Positions 55,476 to 64,000 of a DNA stretch of 64,000 bases are shown piece after piece (position 1 is the first letter of the stretch; the number at the start of each line of letters is the position of its first letter). Location of the stretch: the NCBI GenBank assembly GCA_024803745.1, contig JANJXV010000024.1, positions 16,129,927 to 16,193,926 of the forward strand, given 5' to 3'. This DNA comes from Megascapheus bottae (lineage: Eukaryota > Chordata > Mammalia > Rodentia > Geomyidae). The notes under the pieces are model-generated. The model saw only the letters and a list, made by a program, of their open reading frames with translations. It was not told where the DNA came from and ran no database searches. The position numbers and the translations under genes were made by a program.

Positions 55476-55889
55476 CTGCATTATAGTGTCATTCATTGCT
55501 TTTCCCCCAATTGCCACTTGTCTTGTACCTGACTGACATGCCACCTGCTACTAACCAGACAACACTGTCCACACATGGAAAGATGCAACGTAAACCTGCT
55601 TACATACTCCTCTTTTTCTCCTTCATATCTTTGATGATTTGAACTTTGCTGGAAGTCTGTACTGTTCTCAGACTTCCACTATTCATCATCTCAGTTCAAA
55701 ATGTTAAGGTTTTAAACAATAAGTATCCTGAATCACCTAAGTATAATTTGCTTTCTGATAATTTGTTCTCTTATCAGCACTCAGATTTTAGCCAAGGTTC
55801 TTTGGTTAACAAAGTGAATGAATCTTATCCTTCCTGGGTTTTCACCAGAAGTTTAACAAAAATAGCTTCTGTGTGAGGATCACTTAATA
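55476..55889. other. Intronic sequence, nothing recognised
   Basis: No recognised repeat or gene. Confidence 0.5.
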
Positions 55890-56030
55890 AGATGCTTAGC
55901 ATTTTTCTAAATGTTTATATATTTTCAATCTTATTGGACCCCAATGACCCGCTGAGGCTGGCATGTTGCCATTGATTCACAGGTTTAATGATTTTTTTCA
56001 AGGTTATTCAGTGCATAAGCAATTGCATAA
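55890..56030 (+). mobile_element. Possible MIR-like ancient SINE
   Basis: TTTCAATCTTATTGGACCCC, AATGACCCGCTGAGGCTGGC, ATTCACAGGTTTAATGATTT and TTCAAGGTTATTCAGTGCAT follow the order of the MIR core, weakly. Confidence 0.4.
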
Positions 56031-56079
56031 GAACTTATCCACTATTTTCTGGACTATTTCAAAAGAAATGGTAGTCAGC

Positions 56080-56103
56080 AAAAAAAAAAAAAAAAAGAAA
56101 AAA
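56080..56103. repeat. A-rich run
   Basis: A17 G A6: probable remnant of a retroelement tail; no body identified. Confidence 0.8.
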
Positions 56104-56830
56104 GGTTTTTTTAAACTTACAGAGAAGACAATTTTTATTCGTGTCCAACAGAACACTCATATCATTCTACCTAGACATTTTTACATGTTAAAGCAATATC
56201 TTGAAATTATATAATCAGCTGATAAATAATTGCCTCTATGAAAGTTATAAACACACAAGTAATATTTTGGTTTTTAAGCAAGTGGATTCTTAAATTACCT
56301 TGAATTGTTGATTATGTTGAGAATATATGGCAAAACAAGAACAAATATATGAAGAGTATTCAACTGTTATTAATGCATAGAGCCAAATATGATCATATAT
56401 TAGCAACTTTCAGAAGACATTAGTCATTATGCATGTGATAGCAGCAGGTCAATTTAGCCTGTCCAAGGAGAACCAGACTTAGGAGAGATTGCAGGGGATG
56501 GATTTACCCACTGCTCGGCCCACATGCACTTGTGTCCACTGAGCAGGATGTGTCTTAGGGAGCTTTATTTCTACAACTCTGTACAGTGTGTCAACAAGTT
56601 AATACTTTGTTTTTCTTCCAGTAAACTTCCAAGGAGCCCCTTCCTGTTAGGGACAGTGATGGTGGTCACTGGGGCAGGGAACAGCTTCACTTTTCCGATG
56701 TCCAGATGTTGTCCACAAAGGAAGAGGGTTAGAGTGGACAACTTTGTAAAATTCTGCTTATTTTCTTGAGCATTCTCAGTGTCTCCCAGGTTTCACCATT
56801 AAATGCAAACACTTGTTTCAATGCCTTCAT
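56104..56830. other. Intronic sequence, nothing recognised
   Basis: No recognised repeat or gene. Confidence 0.5.
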
Positions 56831-57060
56831 AAAAAGTGAGAAAGAAGTGGGCTGGGAGTTTTGCCTAGTGGTTAAAGTGCTTGCCTAGCATGCACAAAGA
56901 CCCGGGTTCAATTCCTTGGTACCACATACATACAAAAAAGCCGGAAGTGGTGCTGAGGCTCAAGTGGTAGAGCTCTAGCCTTGAGAAAGTCCAAGGACAG
57001 TGCTCAGGCCCTGAACTCAAGCCACAGGAATGGCAAAAAAAAAAAAAAAGTGAGAAAGAA
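56831..57060 (+). mobile_element. Young IDL-Geo SINE with 16-base target-site duplication
   Basis: AAAAAGTGAGAAAGAA at 56831-56846 and 57045-57060. Body: GGGCTGGGAGTTTTGCCTAG, CTTGCCTAGCATGCACAAAG, GGTTCAATTCC, CCGGAAGTGGTGCTGAGGCT, CCTTGAGAAAGTCCAAGGAC, GCCACAGGAATGGC and an A-tail. Confidence 0.95.
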
Positions 57061-57135
57061 CTCAAGTGATAGGATGGTAGCCTTGAGCTGAAGAGCTCAG
57101 GGACAGTGTTCAGGCCCGGAACTGACAAAAAACAT
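57061..57135 (+). mobile_element. Geo-half fragment, subtype B
   Basis: CTCAAGTGATAGGATGGTAG, CCTTGAGCTGAAGAGCTCAG, GGACAGTGTTCAGGCCCGGA, ACTGACAAAAAAC: the right half only. It starts directly after the duplication of the younger copy, which therefore inserted at or inside this older element. Confidence 0.82.
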
Positions 57136-57319
57136 TTTTTTAGATAGAAGGTACTGGGTTTTTGCTACTTATTCATTCAGTTCATCTTTGTTCAATAAAT
57201 AATATTAATAGTAGGAAAATTAATTGCCACAAAGTAAACATTTAATATTATATATCTTTTTATTGAAGAATATTAACATTGATTTTTACATCATATGCTA
57301 AGCATTTTTGTGTCACATA
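57136..57319. repeat. AT-rich region with a dispersed 26-base motif
   Basis: 57271-57296 is identical to 60893-60918 (TATTAACATTGATTTTTACA then TCATAT). Element family unknown. Confidence 0.6.
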
Positions 57320-57460
57320 CTTTATCATGTTTTGATTTGTGAGGAGGCCATATTGACCTTTCTTTTACAGACAGAAGCTCTGTTATAAGAGACAGGTCAT
57401 CCTAGATGGTTTATGATAAAGTTAGAATTTGAACTCAAGCCTATCTGCCTCTGAAAGGGC
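57320..57460 (+). mobile_element. MIR-like ancient SINE
   Basis: GACAGGTCATCCTAGATGGT, TTATGATAAAGTTAGAATTT, GAACTCAAGCCTATCTGCCT: the order of the MIR 3' half. Confidence 0.5.
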
Positions 57461-57554
57461 ATACTTTCAGTATACTTTGTATTTTTTTTCTTCCAGAAAC
57501 CACATTATATTGACCATGTAAAAATACAAGTAAAGTTGTATGTGCTATCAGACA

Positions 57555-57720
57555 AGATTAGCTGGATATACACTTGCAATCCTGGTACAGGATGACCAGA
57601 AGATCTCAAATGCACAAAAACCTTGGCTCCATAGCAAGTTCTAGACCAGCCTGAGATACATGCTAAAGCACAAAGAAATAAAGAAAGAGGGAGGGGGGAG
57701 GAAGAGAGGGAGGGAGAGTT
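57555..57720 (+). mobile_element. B1-like SINE with purine-rich tail
   Basis: AGCTGGATATACACTTGCAA, TCCTGGTACAGGATGACCAG, CAAGTTCTAGACCAGCCTGA, GATACATGCTAAAGCAC, then GAAA/GGGA units at 57678-57720. Confidence 0.7.
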
Positions 57721-60289
57721 GTATTTCATTTGAGGCCAATTTTATGAGCTATGCAGCTGCCTGGAAAGGAAACTCATTAAAAAAAAAAAGGCAACTGGAA
57801 AAAGTTAATGAAGAATTCCATCTAGGACTTTCAACCCACTTGTATGAGCTTTATCTTGGTTTGTGCTTTGCAATGCTTGCTCTGTTCTTGTGGAATAGAG
57901 CAATGCTTTAGTCTCTTTTGTTAAAAAAAAAAAAAAGACTAGTATTTCCAATCTAATCTGCCCTGTGAATAATCCATCCTCTAAAGCTCTCTAGAAGATT
58001 TACAAATAATAAAGCTAGGTACCTGTTTGAACATAGACTAAAGTTATATCTCTGCCATGTAATATTTTTGCCTTAAAACTGTTCCTAAAACTTAAATTTC
58101 TCTCATCCACTTAAAATACAGGTGGGTACTTGCTTGCACCTTTACAGCACCCTGTGAATATGAGATTTCACAGAAGCACAAAAGGCCAGTAAAGTCATAG
58201 AAATCTAATCCAACTGCTTTAGTGCTGTTTAGCAGGAAGACCAAAGCTATTCCTTCCCTTCCCACCCCCACTTGACTTTCACATCTAGAGTCTGCACTGG
58301 CCATATCACATGACTTTTAGCAGGTGATAAGGTTTTTGCCAAGCCCCCAGGAGGATTATTTTAAATAAAGGGGGAGAAAACCCAATCTTGATACTGGACT
58401 GAGGGCTAGCCTATCCATCACAAGGTATAAAACCTGGTGTCTGTGCCAATTTCACCACATGAAGATAGAACCCTAAAGCTACTATGGCTTAGGAACCTGG
58501 GTTTGCTCACACCAGTTACCATCGAGCACTATTTCCTGAGTAATGGATGCAGTTGTCTTTCTACAGCACTATTCTGAGAGAGTGAGTGTTCTATTGACTC
58601 AGAATCAAACTCTTATCCTGGCAGTAGCCTAGAGAAACAACTATCCATTTTTGACTTGGTTCCTGTTTTTTGTTTGGCTCTTCAGAACATGCCTTACACG
58701 AGTTTCTTCTGTTCTTTTTATATCGCTCGGTGTGTGGAACAATTCCTTCGTTTCAGATACTCCTCCCCTTCTGGATCTATAATCTCTTATGCTCAAACAC
58801 AGCAGTGCTCCAGACTAATGAACTATTTGGAAGACATCAGGTTAAATAGCATCATAGAGCTATGATTTTAAACATGGATATAAAACTCTTTAATTTGCCC
58901 TCTGCTGAGCATAAACAGGAGCTGTGAGAGATACTGAGAACAAGTTAATGTCACAGATCTCAGGGGCTACTAGGAATGCTGTGAGAAAATAAAGTGCAAG
59001 ATAACATGTCACAAGTCCACAAGAAAGAAAGAGTAGGTACTACCTGCTTGTGCTTTGATATGTGGAGTGCTAAGTGCCACATTCCTCCATTTGTCCACAG
59101 TACAGCTCTCTGAGTTGTCTATATGAAGGAACAGAAGCTAAGCATTAAATATATTAACAAGTAAGTGACAAGACTATGGATAGGCTTATATAAATAGCAT
59201 TCTTTTTCTTGTCTTCCAGTTCTGACACCCTTATCCTTCTTTACTCTTGATGCAGATTCTTCTAGATGCTCCATACCCCAGTGTTTTGTTTTAACATTCC
59301 TTCCATTTACCCTTCTTCCTCTGAGAATGGACAAAAGAAAGTTCCCATGCAGAGACAGTAATGAAATCTGGCTTTCTTGCTACATATAAAAGGATTCTTG
59401 GCTTAAGAGCCATATCTCCTTAAGTAGGCTATATTTCTATAACTAGTCTAGGGGTACATAGGATATAATCTAATTAATATATAGTATGTCCCCAGCCTTC
59501 CTAACTGAAATTCTAATATTTGAAGAACAATATCAGACTACATGTTGGTTTCCAAAATTAATTGAGTCCACTAGTTCAAATCCAATTGGCTAGTTATTAT
59601 TTGGGGACTGAAGACCATTATTTCTGAGTAGAGAGTAAATTGAAGAAAATTTTCAAACTTGTGTGTTAAATTTTATCCTTATGTAAAACTAAAATGAACT
59701 TGAAACTGTGTTATAGATGGATTGGACAGTAACAAGACACCACTAAATAGATGGCTAGATAGCAGACACAGAAACCAAAGTCTTTGGGGAAAGAATAAGA
59801 ATAAGAGACACTGTCTGGGGAAAACGAGCAATCAAAAAGACTTACCAAGAACTTTTGGCTGAAAATAATTTAAATAGGAAAATACATCTCCATCCTAAGA
59901 AAATTCAAATTAGTTGTTAATAAGATGGAAGATATTTCATCAGTGAAGATCACCTACCCATTTCAAAAGCCACCGGGCCTCATAAATAATATATTTAACA
60001 AACATTTATCAAGTATATAAAGCTGTGGAAGGAAGGAAGATTAACTGCTACAGATTTGCAAATAATTCAGGCATGAATAAAAAGTAGGAGTAATAGTACA
60101 AAGAGATTATAAACACTTAGAATATAGGTAGCAGGCATTAATTCAACCTGGAGATGTGGTGTTTTAATATCTGATATTGTTTACTCTGATCGCAGTGTAA
60201 AGGTTTCTAGTAGTACAGGCATAGGCATTTTGAAGAGGAAAGATGCCTAGAGGGAATGAATTCCTCATGCCCATCTCTGTAAGTCCCAG
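57721..60289. other. Intronic sequence, nothing recognised
   Basis: About 2.6 kb with A-runs at 57779-57790 and 57922-57935 but no recognisable element or gene. Confidence 0.5.
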
Positions 60290-60525
60290 AATTGTTTGTT
60301 TTGTTAATCTTTTGGATAGGACCTTATGTTTCTTCCCTTGACTGGTTTCAGACCATGATCTTCCTATCTAAGCTTCCCATGTAAGACTACAGATGCATGT
60401 CACTCTACCTTACTTGTTAGGTGAAATATATTCTCAGTCACCTTTTGCACTTGTTGATCTCAAACCAGGATTCTACTCTCACAAAGAAGCTGAGATTACA
60501 GCTGTAAGCCTCTGTCCCCAGCCTT
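60290..60525 (-). mobile_element. Two B1-like units (from a composite SINE)
   Basis: GGATAGGACCTTATGTTTCT, CCATGATCTTCCTATCTAAG, CTTCCCATGTAAGACTACAG; then CTCAAACCAGGATTCTACTC, AAGCTGAGATTACAGCTGTA, CCTCTGTCCCCAGCC. Two antisense B1-like units in the arrangement of the composite SINE, without its ID-like part. Confidence 0.62.
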
Positions 60526-60559
60526 CAAATTGATTTATACCCCAGTCTTTATTTGTAGT

Positions 60560-60640
60560 ACTGGTGTTTGAACTCATGACCTTATGCTTACTAGGCAAGG
60601 GCACTTGAACTTACACTTGAATCATATACACAATAAATCA
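60560..60640 (-). mobile_element. ID-like SINE unit
   Basis: GTAGTACTGGTGTTTGAACT, CATGACCTTATGCTTACTAG, GCAAGGGCACTTGAACTTAC: antisense ID-like unit. Confidence 0.6.
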
Positions 60641-60654
60641 TTATTCCTTTTTTT

Positions 60655-60855
60655 GGACGGTGGGGGTGGTGCCTGGACTGGGGCTTGAATACTCTACCAC
60701 TTGAGCCACAGCTCTACTTCCAGCTTTTTTCTGGTTAGTTGGAAAGAAATCTCAAGACTGGCTCAAGAATCTCCCAGACTGGCTCTAAACTGTGGTTGTC
60801 ATATCGCAGCCTCCTGAGTACCTAGGGTTACAGATATAAGCCACTGATTCATAGC
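60655..60855 (-). mobile_element. B1-Geo hybrid SINE
   Basis: GACTGGGGCTTGAATACTCT, ACCACTTGAGCCACAGCTCT, ACTTCCAGCTTTTTTCTGGT, AGTTGGAAAGAAATCTCAAG, GACTGGCTCTAAACTGTGGT, AGCCTCCTGAGTACCTAGGG. The Geo half lacks its central part. Confidence 0.78.
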
Positions 60856-60945
60856 CATCATTCCTATTTCTAATTTTTTTGTTTAAAGGATTTATTAACA
60901 TTGATTTTTACATCATATTTCAAATGACATGTTTAACAAACAAGT

Positions 60946-60990
60946 ATTCATGCTAGGCAAGCACTCTAACACTTTAGTTCCCTTGCCCAT
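60946..60990 (-). mobile_element. ID-like (IDL) SINE fragment
   Basis: TTCATGCTAGGCAAGCACTC, TAACACTTTAGTTCCC: 5' end of an ID-like half next to the broken end of the L1 at 60991. Confidence 0.55.
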
Positions 60991-61985
60991 TTAGTGAATG
61001 GTTTTTTGGATTTAGGGGGGATTAGTTTCTTGAGTTCCCTGTAGATACTGGATATTAAGCATTTGTCTGATGTATTATTGGTAAATATCTTTTCCCAGTT
61101 GGTTGGCTGTATTTCTCCTTTAGTAGCTATGCTTTCCTCTGTGGAGAAACTTTTTATTTTTAGGTAGTCCCAATCTGTTGTGACCCTGGGATTCTGTTCA
61201 GGAAGTTTTTGCCTATACCTATGAGTTCCAGTGTCTCTCCAATTCTATCGTGTAGCAGTTTCAAGGTTTCCAGTCTGATTTTGAAGTCTTTGATCCATTT
61301 TGAGTTAATGCTTGTGCATGGAGAAAGGCTAGGATCAATTTTTAGTTTTCTGCATGTGGCTCTCCAGTTTTGCCAGCACCAATAATTGAATAGGCTGTGT
61401 TTGTTCCACTGTATATCTTTGGCTCCTTTGTCAAAAACAAGTTGACCATAGGTATGTGGTTTTATTTCTGGATCTTCTATTCTGTTCCATTGATCTTCTG
61501 GTCTATTTTTGTTCTAATACCATGTTGTTTTTGTTATTATGGCTCTATAGTAGAGTTTGAAGTCTGGTATTGTAATACCACCTGCATTGCTCTTTTTGCC
61601 TAGAATTGCTTTGACTATTCTAGGTCTTTTCTTGTTCCATATGAACCTTTGGATTATACCTTCTATTTCAGTAAAGAATGTCTTTGGGATTTTGATGGGA
61701 ATTGCATTGAATTTGTACATCAATTTTGGCAGTATGGCCAGTTTCACTATATTCGTTCTTTCTACCCATGGGATGTCTTTCCATTTCCTGGTATCCTCTT
61801 TAATTTCTTTCATTAGGCTTTTATAGTTTTTATTAAATAATTCTTTTACATCTTTGGTTAAGTTAAATCCTAAGTATTTTATTCTTTTGGGGGCTATTGC
61901 AAATGGGATTATCTTCTTGATTTCGCCTTCTGTTTGTATATTGTTGGTGTACAAGAAGGATACTGACTTTTGCAGGTATTTCTAA
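60991..61985 (-). mobile_element. LINE-1 ORF2 internal fragment (about 1 kb)
   Basis: The minus strand encodes ORF2 from [20 protein letters not shown] on the right through KWIKDFKIRLETLKLLHDRI to SKKPFTKWAREL on the left, where it stops before the Cys-rich end present at 9316-9804. The two fragments overlap only around PIKRWAK / PFTKWAR. It is truncated at both ends, with no 3' UTR or A-tail, so it was broken after insertion. Confidence 0.9.
61514..61954 (-). pseudogene. LINE-1 ORF2p thumb/linker-region fragment (146 codons open)
   Basis: Contains [80 protein letters not shown] and [20 protein letters not shown], the segment downstream of the reverse transcriptase core of L1 ORF2p. It reads into WHQNRPEDQWNRIEDPEI beyond an in-frame stop near 61514. 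Confidence 0.92.
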
Positions 61986-64000
61986 TTTTTTAAGTGTTTA
62001 TAGGGCCTCAAAATTTTAAGACCCTCTATTGCTTTACAAGTCAAGAAGACAATTATGACAATTTTCTAAATAGAATACTGAAGATTGGAAGTCAAATAAC
62101 CTCTCATGTTAGAGAAGAGATCATTATATGATATCTCTCTCCAGTGTACACATAGAAAGAAGATTAGGAAATACTTATTGTACCAAACTTGATCTCCTAA
62201 GAGAAAGTCTACGGATATTTTTCTCGTGGATCATTCCAAGTGTCTTCTAAAAACTTTCAATTCACAGGGCTAACCATTCTCTTCCTGCTGTGATAACTGT
62301 CTTTCCCTCTTCAATTCATCACTTATCTGACAGCTGATCCCCGTCTAAGTTAATATCGTCACAATTTTGGAGAATATTGCAGATGCGCAAGGATGTTCTC
62401 CTATGAATCCATTAAAGAAGTCACAGTAACTTGCCATTGAAAGTGTAGCAGCTGCATCCTTGAAAACAGATGCTCTTCTGGGTCTGAATGAGTCCAATTT
62501 TGACTAAATTTAAGACCTAAACAGATTTCAGGCTGGTTAATATTAGGATATGGAGCCACTCGAGACATCCAAATGTCCTCAACTGATTGCTTCCCGTGAC
62601 AGTTAGTAGGTTGGTTTTCCTTGAGAGATGCCAGGTATTTGACACGCCAAGAGTTTGATGTTCATAGAAATGAGAGGCCCCAAGATGCTACTACAGCTTG
62701 ATGGACTCACTACTCATGAAATTAGAGGCTTCAAAAGGCAATGCAATCTGTACAGAGAGTACTTGGGCTATAGAATTAACAAGAATTGCTTTATGGTATA
62801 TCGCTGTAAGATTCCTAAAGAGCACAGCAAACCAGCTCTAATGAAGTATTTCTCCATTCTTCCACTTTATAATCCAGGAAATCACGAAGAAAATTATGAC
62901 CGTAAATGGAGGTTGTTCCTTTTTACTGACCTTTGTCAGTTTCTTGCAATGTAAATTTCTTGCCACTTCAAGTTGGTCAATTAAAATTCTTAATTCAGCA
63001 TTATTTTAGAAAGCACTTTGACTGAACTTTTGTAATGCCACCAGTTTTCTGCTAGTTTTGACAATAGCGATTATTATATATGGAATGTATGATTCTTGCC
63101 CTGAAGTCTTTAGTGATCTGGCAGGAAGACATAAATACTAATAAACAAAATGATATTGTACCATCTGATCACTCTTGTACTGGAATTGTCAAGGGAAAGG
63201 GACTCTAGAGGAGCCAATGATCCTGACCTAAAAAGCATAAATCATTTTGAAAGACAAAAAAGAAAATTTCAGGTATGAAATACTGAGACATGATGACATA
63301 ATTAGGATGTTTGCTTTAAAAAGGTCAGAATTTGGAAGGGTAAGTTAAAAAGAAAAAAAAGTGGTAAGAGATGGAGAAAAACTAGAAAGTTTGACAGTGA
63401 GAAAACTTATCACAAAACTTCTCAGTGCCTGGTGGCAGAATTTTTGCCTTATATGTATTACTGTTTAAAAAAGAAGAGGAAGAGGAGGAGGAGGAAAAAT
63501 ACTGACAATGACATGATGGAAAGGTACTTAGGCACTTGGCTTTGATCATATAAGCAATTGGAGGCATAGATGTGACTTGAGTAAGTTAACGCAGTCATAT
63601 TTGTGTTTTGGATGAATGACTCATGTTTAATTACATGAAAAAAAGGGCAAAAGACAAGGCAGCAGACTTCACATCAAGACATTGATCATGTCCTGTACAC
63701 ATTGCATCGGTTCAAAACAGAAATGCAATCTAAACCATAAAAGTGGCAATAGATGTACAAGAGATAGAATAAACATTAAGGAAATAGTTAGCAAATAAAA
63801 TTGGCAGAAATTAGTCTCTGCTGGAAAGGAGTCAAAGATATTATGTATTCCTGTATAGCTTAGATATGTAAATTGCTAAATCACTAAGGGAATTCAGAAG
63901 AGAACTTATTTTAATGGAAGGAAATGCCAGAAAGGTCAAAGAACACCCAGAAGAATGTGACACACATAAGCCAAAAGAAGATAGGACTTCAAAAAGTAGC
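61986..64000. other. Intronic sequence, nothing recognised
   Basis: No recognised repeat beyond a (GGA)n tract at 63470-63497. The 99-codon open frame at 62655-62954 (plus) shows no family resemblance. 63090-63130 faintly resembles ancient L2/MIR repeats. Confidence 0.5.
63470..63497. repeat. (GGA)n purine tract
   Basis: AGAAGAGGAAGAGGAGGAGG followed by AGGAAAAA. Confidence 0.88.

Larger units (their letters stand above)
27186..64000 (+). other. EXOC4: EXOC4 intron, 5' part (at least 36.8 kb)
   Basis: Starts with the strong donor GTAAGT. No sequence encoding the expected next residues (MLSPAQ and onwards) was found to the end of the window. Large introns are typical of mammalian EXOC4. Confidence 0.9.

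Noticed and set aside
62655..62954. 99-codon frame considered as a retropseudogene
   Set aside because: Residues do not match any protein I recognise, and no A-tail or 3' UTR features were seen.

Overview
This window is vertebrate nuclear DNA from a mammal, almost certainly a rodent. It lies inside one very large gene. Two plus-strand exons of EXOC4 (SEC8, a subunit of the exocyst vesicle-tethering complex) sit at 6413-6568 and 27007-27185. Their translations match consecutive parts of the mammalian protein and join in phase across a 20,438-base intron. Everything else is intron: at least 6.4 kb before the first exon and at least 36.8 kb after the second. Neither end of the gene is in the window. 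No bacterial operon, CRISPR array, tRNA or rRNA gene, or second functional gene was found.

The introns are built mainly from retrotransposons. Four SINE types recur: (1) IDL-Geo, a dimer of an ID-like tRNA-derived left half, with pol III A and B boxes, and a right 'Geo' half ending in a GGACTGGCAAAA-like tail; (2) a hybrid in which a B1/7SL-like left half is joined to the same Geo half; (3) an older composite of an ID-like unit plus two B1-like units; (4) single B1-like or ID-like units. I know IDL-Geo as a SINE described from Geomyoidea (kangaroo rats, pocket mice, pocket gophers). A geomyoid, or more cautiously a castorimorph, rodent is therefore the best guess. No genus can be named from the sequence alone.

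LINE-1 is present in three layers: old diverged L1M-like fragments (for example 19010-20110, 20885-21440 and 40750-41585); younger rodent L1 pieces with readable ORF2 (9316-9804 and 61514-61954, minus strand); and many very short copies of only the L1 3' end. Several loci are nested insertions whose order can be read from target-site duplications. The clearest is 8837-10525, where one old composite SINE has been split by three later insertions. A processed RPL17 pseudogene lies at 4205-4860 on the minus strand.

Layout: 1-6412 upstream intron (SINEs and the RPL17 pseudogene); 6413-6568 exon; 6569-27006 intron rich in L1 and nested SINEs, with a 90-base tandem repeat at 23341-23610; 27007-27185 exon; 27186-64000 downstream intron with young SINEs, L1 tails, microsatellites and a 1-kb L1 ORF2 fragment near 61-62 kb. 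I saw no evidence for an undescribed functional system. The points of interest concern retrotransposon history.
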